Assembly: GCA_003963435.1 (NCBI GenBank)
Contig: RXJC01000518.1
Location: forward strand, 1 to 39,203
Origin: Bradyrhizobiaceae bacterium
GTDB lineage: Bacteria; Pseudomonadota; Alphaproteobacteria; Rhizobiales; Xanthobacteraceae
Length of the DNA: 39,203 nucleotides
Direction: 5' to 3'
Part shown: piece after piece, positions 6,754 to 14,606 of the stretch
Layout: each line of letters opens with the position of its first letter
How positions within the stretch are numbered: the first letter of the stretch is position 1
Position numbers and translations under genes: made by a program
Notes under the pieces: model-generated
What the model saw: the letters and a program-made list of their open reading frames with translations, nothing else
Told to the model about the DNA's origin: nothing
The model's database searches: none

Positions 6754-7632
6754 ATGACGGACGTTCTGATTTCTGCCAGCGAACTTGCCGATCTCTTGAA
6801 GACTGAGCCGTGTGTCGTGATCGACACCCGCAACCCCGACGCCTACGCCGCCGGGCACCTGCCGGGTGCCGTGAACGTGCACGAGATCTTCACGTTCCTC
6901 GCGACCTCGACGCCGGAGGGTATCAGCGAGCTCAAGACCAAATTCGCCGACGCCTTCGGTGCCGCCGGCCTCTCCGGCAAGGAGACGGCCGTGATCTACG
7001 AGCAGTCGATGAATTCCGGCTTCGGCCAGTCCTGCCGCGGCTATTACCTGCTCACGATGCTGGGCTATCCCAAGGTCAAGGTGCTGCATGGCGGCTTCGA
7101 CGCGTGGGCCGCCGCGGGTCTTCCGGTGACGAAGGACGTCCCGGCGCCGGCCAAGGCCTCGTTTGCGATCGTGCCGGATGCGGGCGAGATCCTGATCGAC
7201 GCGAAGACCATGCTCGCTGCCGTCGGCAAGCCCGGCATCGCCATTCTCGACGTGCGCGACGTCGACGAGTGGATCGGCGACAGCTCGTCGCCTTACGGCA
7301 AGGATTTCTGCCCGCGCAAGGGCCGCATCCCCGGCGCGGTCTGGCTGGAATGGTACCGCATGATGAAGCCGACCGCCGAGGGGCCGCGCTTCAAGTCCAA
7401 GGACGAGATTCTGGCGGAATGTGCCACCGTCGGCATCTCGCCGACCACGCCCGTCTATCTCTATTGCTTCAAGGGGGCACGGGCCTCGAACACGTTCCTG
7501 GCGCTGAAGAACGCCGGCGTGAAAGACGTGCGGATGTACTTCGGCTCCTGGAACGAATGGTCGCGCGATCCGTCGCTGCCAATTGAGCAGGGGCTGCCGG
7601 TCGCTGCCCAGGTAACAGGCAAGGCGGCATAG
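6754..7632 (+). CDS. Tandem-domain rhodanese (sulfurtransferase)
   Basis: A 292-residue protein with two rhodanese domains, at about 5-125 and 148-280. This is the usual size for thiosulfate:cyanide or 3-mercaptopyruvate sulfurtransferases. The N-terminal domain (VVIDTRNPDAYAAGHLPGA) is the non-catalytic partner. The C-terminal domain (IAILDVRDVDEWIG) carries the active loop C-F-K-G-A-R with Cys238 as persulfide carrier. The loop differs from the common CRxGxR or CGSGVT, so donor and acceptor are uncertain. GGAG lies nine bases before the ATG. Its place between an oxidising flavoprotein and a cyanate-type importer suggests that it moves sulfur released from, or attached to, a cyano group. Confidence 0.9.
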   Translation: MTDVLISASELADLLKTEPCVVIDTRNPDAYAAGHLPGAVNVHEIFTFLATSTPEGISELKTKFADAFGAAGLSGKETAVIYEQSMNSGFGQSCRGYYLLTMLGYPKVKVLHGGFDAWAAAGLPVTKDVPAPAKASFAIVPDAGEILIDAKTMLAAVGKPGIAILDVRDVDEWIGDSSSPYGKDFCPRKGRIPGAVWLEWYRMMKPTAEGPRFKSKDEILAECATVGISPTTPVYLYCFKGARASNTFLALKNAGVKDVRMYFGSWNEWSRDPSLPIEQGLPVAAQVTGKAA

Positions 7633-7650
7633 AACCTGCATGTTTCCAAC

Positions 7651-7724
7651 GGCCCGGCTGCGCAAGGCGTAGTCGGGCCACGATGGAATTTTGAGCCGAT
7701 GCGGCGGACAACGGCGTCCGCCGC
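7651..7724. other. Two intercistronic hairpins before the ABC transporter genes
   Basis: The first hairpin, 7651-7679, pairs GGCCCGGCTGCGC with GCGTAGTCGGGCC around a short loop (two mismatches). The second pairs 7701-7709 with 7716-7724 (GCGGCGGAC / GTCCGCCGC, loop of six). No T-run follows either, so they look more like mRNA processing or stability elements between the rhodanese gene and the binding-protein gene than like full terminators. Confidence 0.5.
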
Positions 7725-7750
7725 GCGGTGTGACAAAGGGGCGCAGCAGC

Positions 7751-9133
7751 ATGTCCACCTTCGACGATCCGTTCGACGCCAATCGCAATCTTCAGTCCGG
7801 CTGTGTGTGCGGCCAGCACCGCTCCGCTCTGGAGCACGAGCAGGCGAGCTTGACCTTGCGCTGCGAGCCCGTCGAGAGCGAGGAAAAGCGCTACGAGGGC
7901 GTCGTCGCATCCGCGGTGATGCGCGCGATGTTTCCCCAGGACGTGGCGCGCCGCGCCTTCCTGAAATCGGTCGGCGCATCCACGGCGCTCGCAGCTCTCT
8001 CGCAGTTCTTCCCGCTCAAGACGGCGACCGAAGTGTTCGCGCAAGCCGGCGCGCCCGAGAAGAAGGACCTCAAGGTCGGCTTCATCCCGATCACCTGCGC
8101 GACGCCCATCATCATGGCGGCGCCGATGGGATTCTATTCCAAGCACGGTCTCAACGTCGAGGTGGTCAAGACCGCCGGCTGGGCCGTGGTTCGCGACAAG
8201 ACCATCAACAAGGAATACGACGCCGCGCACATGCTGGCGCCGATGCCGATTGCGATCTCGCTCGGCCTTGGGGCCAACGCGGTTCCCTTTGCCGTCCCGG
8301 CAATCGAGAACATCAACGGGCAGGGCATCACGCTTGCGATGAAGCACAAGGACAAGCGCGATCCCAAGGATTGGAAGGGCATGAAGTTCGCGATTCCCTT
8401 CGACTATTCCATGCACAATTACCTGTTGCGCTATTATCTCGCCGAGCACGGCATCGACCCCGACACCGACGTGCAGTTGCGCTCGGTGCCGCCGCCGGAG
8501 ATGGTCGCCAATTTGCGCGCCGACAACATCGACGGCTTCCTCGCGCCCGACAACATCTGCCAGCGCGCGATCTACGACGGCGTCGGCTTCATGCATATCC
8601 TGTCGAAGGAGATCTGGGACGGCCATCCCTGCTGCAGCTTCGCCGCCAGCCGCGAGTTCATCACGACCGCGCCGAACAGCTTTGCGGCGCTGACCCGCGC
8701 CATCGTCGATGCGACGGCTTACGCGTCGAAGGCGGAGAACCGCAAGCAGATCGCGGAAGCGATCGCGCCGGCCAATTACATCAACGCGCCGGTGACGGTG
8801 CTGGAGCAGGTGCTGACCGGCACCTATGCCGACGGCCTCGGCGGGGTGAAGACCGATGCCAAGCGCGTCGATTTCGATCCGTTCCCCTGGCAGTCCTTCG
8901 CGGTGTGGATGCTGACCCAGATGAAGCGCTGGGGCCAGATCAAGGGCGACGTCGACTACAAGGCGGTCGCCGAGCAGGTGTATCTGGCCACCGACACCAA
9001 GAAGCTGATGACCGAGATGGGCCTGTCGCCACCGGCGAGCGCCTACAAATCCTTCGCGGTGATGGGCAAGAATTTCGATCCGGCCAAGCCGGAGGATTAC
9101 GTGGCGAGCTTCAAGATCAGGAAGTCGTCGTGA
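7751..9133 (+). CDS. CmpA/NrtA-family ABC substrate-binding protein, Tat-type signal (cyanate/nitrate-like)
   Basis: A 460-residue periplasmic binding protein of the nitrate/bicarbonate/cyanate/taurine class. The mature part starts KDLKVGFIPITCATPIIMAAP and includes GLNVEVVKTAGWAVVRDK. A twin-arginine signal (ARRAFLKSVGASTALAAL) places the two arginines at residues 67-68, unusually far from the N-terminus. The first 65 residues hold a cysteine-containing stretch (SGCVCGQH, plus another Cys near 38). The ATG at 7751 has AAAGGGG nine bases upstream; longer readings have no support. It delivers substrate to the permease and ATPase encoded next. Because the set ends in cyanase, cyanate or a cyanate precursor is the best guess, but the ligand cannot be read from sequence. 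Confidence 0.88.
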   Translation: MSTFDDPFDANRNLQSGCVCGQHRSALEHEQASLTLRCEPVESEEKRYEGVVASAVMRAMFPQDVARRAFLKSVGASTALAALSQFFPLKTATEVFAQAGAPEKKDLKVGFIPITCATPIIMAAPMGFYSKHGLNVEVVKTAGWAVVRDKTINKEYDAAHMLAPMPIAISLGLGANAVPFAVPAIENINGQGITLAMKHKDKRDPKDWKGMKFAIPFDYSMHNYLLRYYLAEHGIDPDTDVQLRSVPPPEMVANLRADNIDGFLAPDNICQRAIYDGVGFMHILSKEIWDGHPCCSFAASREFITTAPNSFAALTRAIVDATAYASKAENRKQIAEAIAPANYINAPVTVLEQVLTGTYADGLGGVKTDAKRVDFDPFPWQSFAVWMLTQMKRWGQIKGDVDYKAVAEQVYLATDTKKLMTEMGLSPPASAYKSFAVMGKNFDPAKPEDYVASFKIRKSS

Positions 9134-9150
9134 TGGGTGGCGCTCCCGTA

Positions 9151-9286
9151 TCCCGGACGCGATGCAGCACTCCCGGCGATGCGAAGCATCGTCCGGTGTG
9201 CAGCTCCGCAGAGCCGGGCCCCAGTGGGACCGCATGGGTCCCGGTTCTGCGTCGCACCGCCTTGCGCTGCGCCGCGCCCGGGACAC
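9151..9286. repeat. Composite palindromic repeat, family E, inside the operon
   Basis: The outer arms are TCCCGGACGCGATGCAGC and GCGCTGCGCCGCGCCCGGGA. The inner arms include GCTCCGCAGAGCCGGG and its partner CCCGGTTCTGCG. It fills almost all of the 163-base gap between the binding-protein and permease genes. The outer arms begin and end as in other bradyrhizobial dispersed repeats. It could lower permease/ATPase expression relative to the binding protein. Confidence 0.7.
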
Positions 9287-9296
9287 GGAGGCCCCG

Positions 9297-10136
9297 ATGA
9301 CATCCTCCCTCCGCGTTCGCGCCGGCCTCGTCTCCATCGTGCTGCTCGCCGCGTTTCTCGGCATCTGGCACCTGGCCACGCGCTCGACCGGCGCCACCAC
9401 GACGATGAGCCCGGAATACGCCAAGCTGATGGGCCTGACCGCGACGCAAGGCAAGTCCGCGATGCCGGGACCGCTCGACGTCGGCGCCAAGCTGTGGGAG
9501 CATGTGCGGCGGCCGTTCTACGATAACGGACCCAACGACAAGGGGCTCGGCATCCAGCTCGGCTATTCCATTGCGCGCGTCGGCATAGGCTATCTGCTCG
9601 CGGTGCTGGTCGCGATCCCGCTCGGTTTCCTGATCGGCATGTCGCCGCTGCTCAGCAAGGCGCTCGATCCGTTCATCCAGGTGCTCAAGCCGATCTCGCC
9701 GCTGGCCTGGATGCCGCTCGCGCTCTACACCATCAAGGACTCCTCGGTCTCGGCGATCTTCGTCATCTTCATCTGCTCGATCTGGCCGATGCTGCTCAAC
9801 ACCGTGTTCGGCGTGGCCAGCGTGCGCAAGGAGTGGATCAACGTGGCGCGCACGCTCGAGGTCGGCACCATCAGGCGCGCCTTCACCGTGATCCTCCCCG
9901 CGGCGGCGCCGACGATCCTGACCGGCATGCGCATCTCGATCGGCATCGCCTGGCTCGTGATCGTCGCCGCCGAAATGCTCGTCGGCGGCACCGGCATCGG
10001 CTATTTCGTCTGGAACGAGTGGAATAATTTGTCGATCACCAACGTCATCATCGCGATCCTCCTGATCGGGGTCGTCGGCATGCTGCTCGACCAGATCCTC
10101 GCGCGCTTCACGCGCATGGTCACCTTTCCGGAGTAG
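9297..10136 (+). CDS. ABC transporter permease (NrtB/CmpB/SsuC type)
   Basis: A 279-residue inner-membrane permease with about six transmembrane segments and the BPD_transp_1 domain of nitrate/sulfonate/taurine importers. It shows the cytoplasmic EAA-like loop (EWINVARTLEVGTIRRAFTVILPAAAPTILTGMRISIG) and the typical LKPISPLAWMPLAL stretch. The start is the ATG at 9297; an upstream reading from 9162 would translate the palindromic repeat and is rejected. Its stop lies five bases before the ATPase start, so the two are coupled. Together with the preceding binding protein and the ATPase it forms one importer. Substrate as for the binding protein. Confidence 0.9.
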   Translation: MTSSLRVRAGLVSIVLLAAFLGIWHLATRSTGATTTMSPEYAKLMGLTATQGKSAMPGPLDVGAKLWEHVRRPFYDNGPNDKGLGIQLGYSIARVGIGYLLAVLVAIPLGFLIGMSPLLSKALDPFIQVLKPISPLAWMPLALYTIKDSSVSAIFVIFICSIWPMLLNTVFGVASVRKEWINVARTLEVGTIRRAFTVILPAAAPTILTGMRISIGIAWLVIVAAEMLVGGTGIGYFVWNEWNNLSITNVIIAILLIGVVGMLLDQILARFTRMVTFPE

Positions 10137-10141
10137 GGACG

Positions 10142-11065
10142 ATGACCGACAAATTCATCTCCATCGAGGGCATTGCCAAGCGCTATCCTGGCGCGGGCGG
10201 CGCCACGACCACCATCTTCGAGAATCTGTGGCTGTCGATGGCGCGCGGCGAGTTCGCCTGCGTGATCGGCCATTCCGGCTGCGGCAAGACCACGGTGCTC
10301 AACATCCTCGCCGGCCTCGATGCGCCGAGCGAGGGCGCTGTCATTGTCGACGGGCAGGCGATCTCCGGCACCAGCCTTGATCGTGCCGTGATCTTCCAGA
10401 GCCACGCGCTGCTGCCCTGGCGCACCGTGCTCGGCAACGTCGGCTATGCCGTGAGCTCGAAATGGCGCAGCTGGGATCGCGCCAAGGTGAGGGCGCATGC
10501 GCAAACCTTCATCGATCTCGTCGGGCTCACCGGATCCGAGCACAAGCGGCCCTCGGAACTGTCGGGCGGCATGAAGCAGCGCGTCGGCATCGCTCGGGCT
10601 CTGTCGATCACGCCGAAGATGATGCTGATGGACGAGCCGTTCTCGGCGCTGGACGCGCTGACGCGCGGTACGCTGCAGGACGAGGTCCGGCGCATTTGCC
10701 TCGAGACAGGGCAGACCGCGTTCATGATCACCCATGACGTCGACGAGGCGATCTATCTTGCCGACAAGATCTTCCTGATGACCAACGGCCCCGGTGCGGT
10801 GCTGGCCGAGGTGGTCGAGAACCCGCTGCCAAGGGATCGCGGCCGCACCGATCTGCACCGCCATCCGCTCTACTACGCGCTGCGCAACCACATCGTCGAT
10901 TTCCTGGTGACGCGCAGCAAGACCTTTGCCGCCGAGACACCCGGTCACGATCCGCGTCATGTGCCGGTGGTGCAGATCGGCAAGCCGGGACTGACGATTG
11001 CGGCTGCCAGCGATGAGCCACGGCAAACATGGATGCCCGGGAGCAACCCCGGATTAAGTGCCTAA
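10142..11065 (+). CDS. ABC transporter ATP-binding protein (NrtD/SsuB type)
   Basis: A 307-residue cytoplasmic ATPase. Walker A is GHSGCGKT (43-50), the Q-loop is near Gln86, the signature is LSGGMKQR (140-147) and Walker B is MMLMDEP (160-166), followed by SALDALTR. The length is 30-40 residues more than SsuB/TauB, because of a C-terminal tail after ITHDVDEAIYLADKIFLM. The family is the nitrate/sulfonate/bicarbonate importer ATPase. It lies five bases after the permease gene and 16 bases before cyanase, so it is part of one transcript. The tail has no motif that I recognise. Confidence 0.92.
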   Translation: MTDKFISIEGIAKRYPGAGGATTTIFENLWLSMARGEFACVIGHSGCGKTTVLNILAGLDAPSEGAVIVDGQAISGTSLDRAVIFQSHALLPWRTVLGNVGYAVSSKWRSWDRAKVRAHAQTFIDLVGLTGSEHKRPSELSGGMKQRVGIARALSITPKMMLMDEPFSALDALTRGTLQDEVRRICLETGQTAFMITHDVDEAIYLADKIFLMTNGPGAVLAEVVENPLPRDRGRTDLHRHPLYYALRNHIVDFLVTRSKTFAAETPGHDPRHVPVVQIGKPGLTIAAASDEPRQTWMPGSNPGLSA

Positions 11066-11081
11066 CCAAGGAGACCTCCGA

Positions 11082-11564
11082 ATGAAACGCGAAGACCTCA
11101 CCGAGAAGCTGCTCGACATCAAGCGCGAGAAGGGCTGGAGCTGGAAGCACATCTGCGACAAGATCGGCGGCTATTCCGAGGTGCTGATCGTCGGCGCCAT
11201 ACTCGGCCAGATGAAGCTGACGAAGCCGCAGGCGGCCAATGCCGGCGAGCTGTTCGGCCTGTCGAAGTCCGAAGTCGCCATGCTGAACGAGACGCCGATG
11301 CGCGGCATGCCGATGCCCCCGACCGATCCCCTGATCTATCGCTTCTACGAGCTGGTGATGGTGAACGGCCCGGCCTGGAAGGCCTTGATCGAGGAGGAGT
11401 ACGGCGACGGAATCATGTCGGCGATCGACTTCGACATGGTGATGGAGCGTCAACCCAACCCGAAGGGCGACCGCGTCAAGATCACCATGAGCGGCAAGTT
11501 CCTGCCGTACAAATATTACGGCGCCAGCGGCAATGTGCCGGAATACGGCTTCAAGGAGGAGTGA
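11082..11564 (+). CDS. cynS: Cyanase (cyanate hydratase)
   Basis: A 160-residue cyanase. It catalyses cyanate plus bicarbonate to two CO2 plus ammonia (via carbamate) in a cytoplasmic decamer. The N-terminal helical DNA-binding-like domain is followed by the catalytic domain PTDPLIYRFYELVMVNG ... YGDGIMSAIDFDM. The three catalytic residues of the family are present as Arg87, Glu90 and Ser113, with the same spacing as Arg96/Glu99/Ser122 of the E. coli enzyme. The C-terminus is slightly longer than in E. coli. AAGGAG lies about eight bases before the ATG at 11082, which is preferred over the GTG at 11058 that overlaps the ATPase gene. It is the last gene of the cluster and supplies the functional anchor: cyanate is an imported substrate or a product. 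Confidence 0.96.
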   Translation: MKREDLTEKLLDIKREKGWSWKHICDKIGGYSEVLIVGAILGQMKLTKPQAANAGELFGLSKSEVAMLNETPMRGMPMPPTDPLIYRFYELVMVNGPAWKALIEEEYGDGIMSAIDFDMVMERQPNPKGDRVKITMSGKFLPYKYYGASGNVPEYGFKEE

Positions 11565-11569
11565 AGGAG

Positions 11570-11635
11570 GCGAGTGGCGAATTGCGAGTAGCGAATGGGG
11601 ACACCCCATTCGCCATTCGCCACTCCCTATTCGCT
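11570..11635. repeat. Palindromic repeat, family F, between convergent genes
   Basis: It contains GAGTGGCGAATTGCGAGTAGCGAATGGGG followed after two bases by CCCCATTCGCCATTCGCCACTC, a long imperfect inverted repeat built from GCGA(A/G)T units. It lies between the ends of cynS (plus) and the zeta-subunit gene (minus) and could terminate both. Confidence 0.65.
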
Positions 11636-11639
11636 TAAG

Positions 11640-11963
11640 TCACTTCCCCGCCTTCACCTCGGCGGCCGCGACGGCGAGGAGTTCGCTCATCTTGGCGCGA
11701 ATCGCCTGTTCTGTGACGGCGACGTTCTTGGCGGCGAAATCGGCCGTGAGCTTGCGCAGGACGTCGGCATCGCCGGCTTCCTCGAAATCGGCCGCGACCA
11801 CCTCCTTGGCATAGGCCGTGGCGGCGTCGCCTGACATGCCGAGCTTCTCGGCGGCCCAAAGCCCGAGCAGCCGGTTGCGGCGGGCCTCCGCCTTGAATTT
11901 CTGCTCCTCGTCGAGGGCGAACTTCTTCTCAAAGCCTTCCTCGCGCTTGTTGATCTCGCTCAT
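11640..11963 (-). CDS. F1-ATPase inhibitor zeta subunit (DUF1476 family)
   Basis: A 107-residue helical protein. It begins MSEINKREEGFEKKFALDEE, then FKAEARRNRLLGLWAAEKLG and the conserved [18 protein letters not shown]. This is the DUF1476 family, established in Paracoccus denitrificans as the zeta subunit that inhibits ATP hydrolysis by the alphaproteobacterial F1Fo ATP synthase, using its N-terminal helix. Length and motifs are complete. The start is the ATG at 11961-11963, matching the family N-terminus; longer readings add an unrelated Cys-rich stretch. It is monocistronic and divergent from purC. Confidence in the family is high; inhibitory strength in this organism cannot be told. Confidence 0.92.
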   Translation of the reverse strand: MSEINKREEGFEKKFALDEEQKFKAEARRNRLLGLWAAEKLGMSGDAATAYAKEVVAADFEEAGDADVLRKLTADFAAKNVAVTEQAIRAKMSELLAVAAAEVKAGK

Positions 11964-12295
11964 GCCTGTTGCAAATCCCTGCTGACTGGACCCGGCGCGC
12001 CCTCGTTGCGATGGCCCCGGTGCATGCCTACATAGATAGCACGAATCGGCAAAACAACGGGCCGTTAAGCCGCAGGCAAGATGGTATAAGTTGATGCCGG
12101 ACGGCCGGATCGATTGTGCTCGGACAGCCAATCGGATAGGTTGCCTAAAGGTTTGGTTCCCGTTCTGTTTTCCTCAGGTTTCCTTGGGTTATAGACGGGT
12201 TCCCAGCCGTTCACGGCAGCTCCGCTGTGGGTCGTAATCCTAGTCAACCGGAGCACACCAAATTCATGGATTTCAACAAAACACGGTACATCCCC
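11964..12295. other. Divergent intergenic region zeta subunit / purC
   Basis: 332 bases without a supportable gene. It must hold promoters for both flanking genes. A TATAGA hexamer at 12190-12195 is a possible purC -10, but no good -35 sits 17 bases away. GGAG at 12250-12253 precedes an ATG at 12266 in frame with purC. I see no riboswitch or repeat. Confidence 0.4.
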
Positions 12296-13063
12296 ATGAG
12301 CCGTCGGCGTCGCATTTATGAAGGCAAGGCAAAGGTTCTGTATGAAGGCCCGGAGCCCGGTACCCTGATCCAGCACTTCAAGGACGACGCCACCGCGTTC
12401 AATGCGAAAAAGCATCAGGTGATCGAGGGCAAGGGTGTCCTCAACAACCGGATCTCGGAGTACCTGTTTCAGCACCTCAACGACATCGGGGTGCCGACCC
12501 ATTTCATCCGCCGCCTCAACATGCGCGAGCAGTTGATTCGCGAGGTCGAGATCGTGCCGCTGGAAGTGGTGGTGCGGAACGTCGCCGCCGGCTCGCTGTC
12601 GCAGCGCCTCGGCATCGAGGAGGGCACCCAGCTGCCCCGTTCGATCATCGAATTCTACTACAAGAACGACCAGCTCAACGACCCCATGGTGTCGGAAGAG
12701 CACATCACGGCCTTCGGCTGGGCGACGCCGCAGGAGATCGACGACATCATGGCGCTCGCCATCCGCGTCAACGACTTCCTGACCGGCCTCTTCCTCGGCA
12801 TCGGCATCCGCCTCGTCGACTTCAAGATGGAGTGCGGGCGCCTGTTCGAGAACGAGATGATGCGCATCATCGTCGCCGACGAGATCTCGCCGGACTCTTG
12901 CCGTCTGTGGGACATCAAGTCGAACGAGAAGCTCGACAAGGATCGTTTCCGTAGGGACCTCGGCGGCCTGCTCGAGGCCTATACCGAAGTTGCAAAGCGC
13001 CTCGGCATCCTCATGGAGAACGAGCGTCCGCAGGGCTCCGGCCCGGTGCTGGTGAAGAGCTGA
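12296..13063 (+). CDS. purC: Phosphoribosylaminoimidazole-succinocarboxamide synthase
   Basis: A 255-residue SAICAR synthetase. It joins CAIR and aspartate with ATP in step eight of de novo purine synthesis. It begins [18 protein letters not shown] (nucleotide-binding glycine-rich strand), then [25 protein letters not shown] (substrate loop) and LVDFKMECG ... [12 protein letters not shown]. Length is typical. I use the family-standard ATG at 12296. An in-frame ATG at 12266, giving ten more residues, has GGAG 12 bases upstream and cannot be excluded. purS follows 12 bases later, so the two are co-transcribed. Nothing in the protein is unusual. Confidence 0.96.
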   Translation: MSRRRRIYEGKAKVLYEGPEPGTLIQHFKDDATAFNAKKHQVIEGKGVLNNRISEYLFQHLNDIGVPTHFIRRLNMREQLIREVEIVPLEVVVRNVAAGSLSQRLGIEEGTQLPRSIIEFYYKNDQLNDPMVSEEHITAFGWATPQEIDDIMALAIRVNDFLTGLFLGIGIRLVDFKMECGRLFENEMMRIIVADEISPDSCRLWDIKSNEKLDKDRFRRDLGGLLEAYTEVAKRLGILMENERPQGSGPVLVKS

Positions 13064-13075
13064 GGGGATTTTGAC

Positions 13076-13318
13076 GTGAAGGCACGTGTTACCGTTACCT
13101 TGAAGACGGGCATTCTCGATCCGCAAGGCAAGGCCATCGAAGGCGCCCTGAAATCGCTCGGCGTCGACGGTGTCGCCAGCGTCCGCCAGGGCAAGGTGTT
13201 CGACATCGAGCTCGCCGGCGCCGACAAGGCCAAGGCCGAGGCCGCGCTGAAGCAGGCCGCCGACAAGCTGCTGGCGAACACCGTGATCGAGAATTATCGG
13301 GTCGAGCTGCTGAGCTAG
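13076..13318 (+). CDS. purS: FGAM synthase small subunit PurS
   Basis: An 80-residue PurS. It is the dimeric bridge between the glutaminase PurQ and the synthetase PurL in the bacterial three-part FGAM synthase (step four of purine synthesis). The sequence KARVTVTLKTGILDPQGKAIEGAL ... GVASVRQGKVFDIEL ... LANTVIENYRVELL is diagnostic and complete. The start codon is GTG at 13076. It lies 12 bases after purC. The expected partner purQ is not next but 1.3 kb downstream, beyond a palindromic repeat and the opposite-strand corA. The presence of purS agrees with the short, about 740-residue PurL encoded here. Confidence 0.96.
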   Translation: MKARVTVTLKTGILDPQGKAIEGALKSLGVDGVASVRQGKVFDIELAGADKAKAEAALKQAADKLLANTVIENYRVELLS

Positions 13319-13328
13319 GTCAGTCCTT

Positions 13329-13412
13329 GTAGCCCGGATGGAGCGAAGCGAAATCCGGGTTTGCATCCGCGGCGGCACTGTCCCGGATTGCGCTTCGCTC
13401 CATCCGGGCTAC
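13329..13412. repeat. Palindromic repeat, family B (GTAGCCCGGATGGAGC...)
   Basis: Inverted arms GTAGCCCGGATGGAGCGAAG and CTTCGCTCCATCCGGGCTAC flank inner AATCCGGG / CCCGGATT. It sits between the ends of purS (plus) and corA (minus), where it probably acts as a shared terminator. A second copy lies at 29153-29236. Confidence 0.8.
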
Positions 13413-13423
13413 GGGCAATTCCG

Positions 13424-14440
13424 TCACAGCCAGCCCGCCCGGCGAAACCGCCAGTACAGCGCGGTGCATGCCGTCAGCATCACGCCGAGCAGCATGAAGT
13501 AGCCGTACTCCCATTCCAGCTCCGGCATGTGCTTGAAGTTCATGCCGTAGATGCCGGCGAGCGCGGTCGGGATGGCGATGATCGCTAGCCAGGAAGCGAG
13601 CTTCTTCGACACAGCCGTCTCCTGCGCCTGGCCCACCAGCAGGCTGGCCTCGAAGGCGAAAGCCAGCACCTCGCGCATGGAATCGATGCGCTCCTGGATG
13701 TTGCGGACGTGGTCGGTGACGTCGCGGAACAGCGGCTGCATGGCCTGGCGCACCATCGCCAACTCGTCATGCTCCAGCCGGCGGCAGACCTCCACCAGCG
13801 GCCCGATTGCGTTGCGCAGCCGCAGGAGGTCGCGGCGCAGCATGTAGAGCCGCTCGATCTGCGCCTTGCTGATCGGCTTGGACAGCACGTCGTCCTCGAT
13901 GCCCTCGACCTCGTCGTGAATGCTTTCGAGCACGGGCGAGTAATTGTCGACGATGAAATCGAGGATGGCGTAAAGGATGTAGTCCTCGCCGCGGGCGAGC
14001 GCCCGCGGGCAGCTCTCGCAGCGCTCACGGACCGGCCTGTAAGACGTCGAAGCGCCGTGGCGCACCGAGACCAGATAGCCTTCGCCGACGAAGATGTGGG
14101 TCTCGCCGAAGGCGATGCGGCCCTCGATCAATTGCGCGGTACGCGCCACGATGAACAGGGCCTCGCCATATTGCTCGATCTTGGGCCGCTGGTGGGCGTG
14201 GTTGGCATCCTCGATCGCGAGCTCGTGCAGGTCGAACTGCTTCTGCACCGCGCCGAGCAGCGCCATGTCGGGCTCGTGCAGGCCGATCCAGACCACGTGG
14301 CCGGGCTTGGCCCGCCAGCTCGAGGCCTCGCTGATGGCGATATTGGCAACGCGCCGGCCATCGACATAGGCGCCGGCCGCGACGACGCCCTCGGTGGATA
14401 CCGGCTCGGAGGGGGATGTGGGCAGCGACGGGACATTCAT
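13424..14440 (-). CDS. corA: CorA-family divalent cation transporter
   Basis: A 338-residue member of the CorA Mg2+/Co2+/Ni2+ channel family. There is a large N-terminal cytoplasmic domain with a long coiled helix (about 170-275: NYSPVLESIHDEVEGIEDDV ... DLLRLRNAIGPLVEVCRRLE). Two C-terminal transmembrane helices (about 282-300 and 312-330) follow. The selectivity signature YGMNF sits at the end of the first (Gly299-Met300-Asn301). The short C-terminus ends basic (WRFRRAGWL), as usual. The pentamer would sit in the inner membrane. It lies antisense between purS and purQ and has no functional link to them. Mg2+ is the most likely ion; ZntB-like Zn2+ transport is possible. Confidence 0.92.
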   Translation of the reverse strand: MNVPSLPTSPSEPVSTEGVVAAGAYVDGRRVANIAISEASSWRAKPGHVVWIGLHEPDMALLGAVQKQFDLHELAIEDANHAHQRPKIEQYGEALFIVARTAQLIEGRIAFGETHIFVGEGYLVSVRHGASTSYRPVRERCESCPRALARGEDYILYAILDFIVDNYSPVLESIHDEVEGIEDDVLSKPISKAQIERLYMLRRDLLRLRNAIGPLVEVCRRLEHDELAMVRQAMQPLFRDVTDHVRNIQERIDSMREVLAFAFEASLLVGQAQETAVSKKLASWLAIIAIPTALAGIYGMNFKHMPELEWEYGYFMLLGVMLTACTALYWRFRRAGWL

Positions 14441-14606
14441 GGCTTCAATCCCGGCAAATCATCGGGCAAAACTGCCCGTGGCTATGGCCTGTGAACAAGG
14501 CCTCCCGGCGAGGCTAGCACTGGTAAAATCCCCGTCAAATGGCTATGTCTCTTGACGAATTGGCCCCTCTGGCCAGCCCGATTCCCGTCACCGCCGGAAC
14601 CCTGAC

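Noticed and set aside
7651..7724. Rho-independent terminator ending the OsmC-rhodanese part
   Set aside because: The stems lack a following T-run, so I list them as intercistronic hairpins instead.
9162..9296. N-terminal extension of the ABC permease
   Set aside because: It would translate a dispersed palindromic repeat; permease homology begins only after the ATG at 9297.
7469..9490. Long minus-strand open frame (673 codons) antisense to the binding-protein gene
   Set aside because: It spans the palindromic repeat and parts of several real plus-strand genes, and its composition is typical of antisense GC3 shadow frames.
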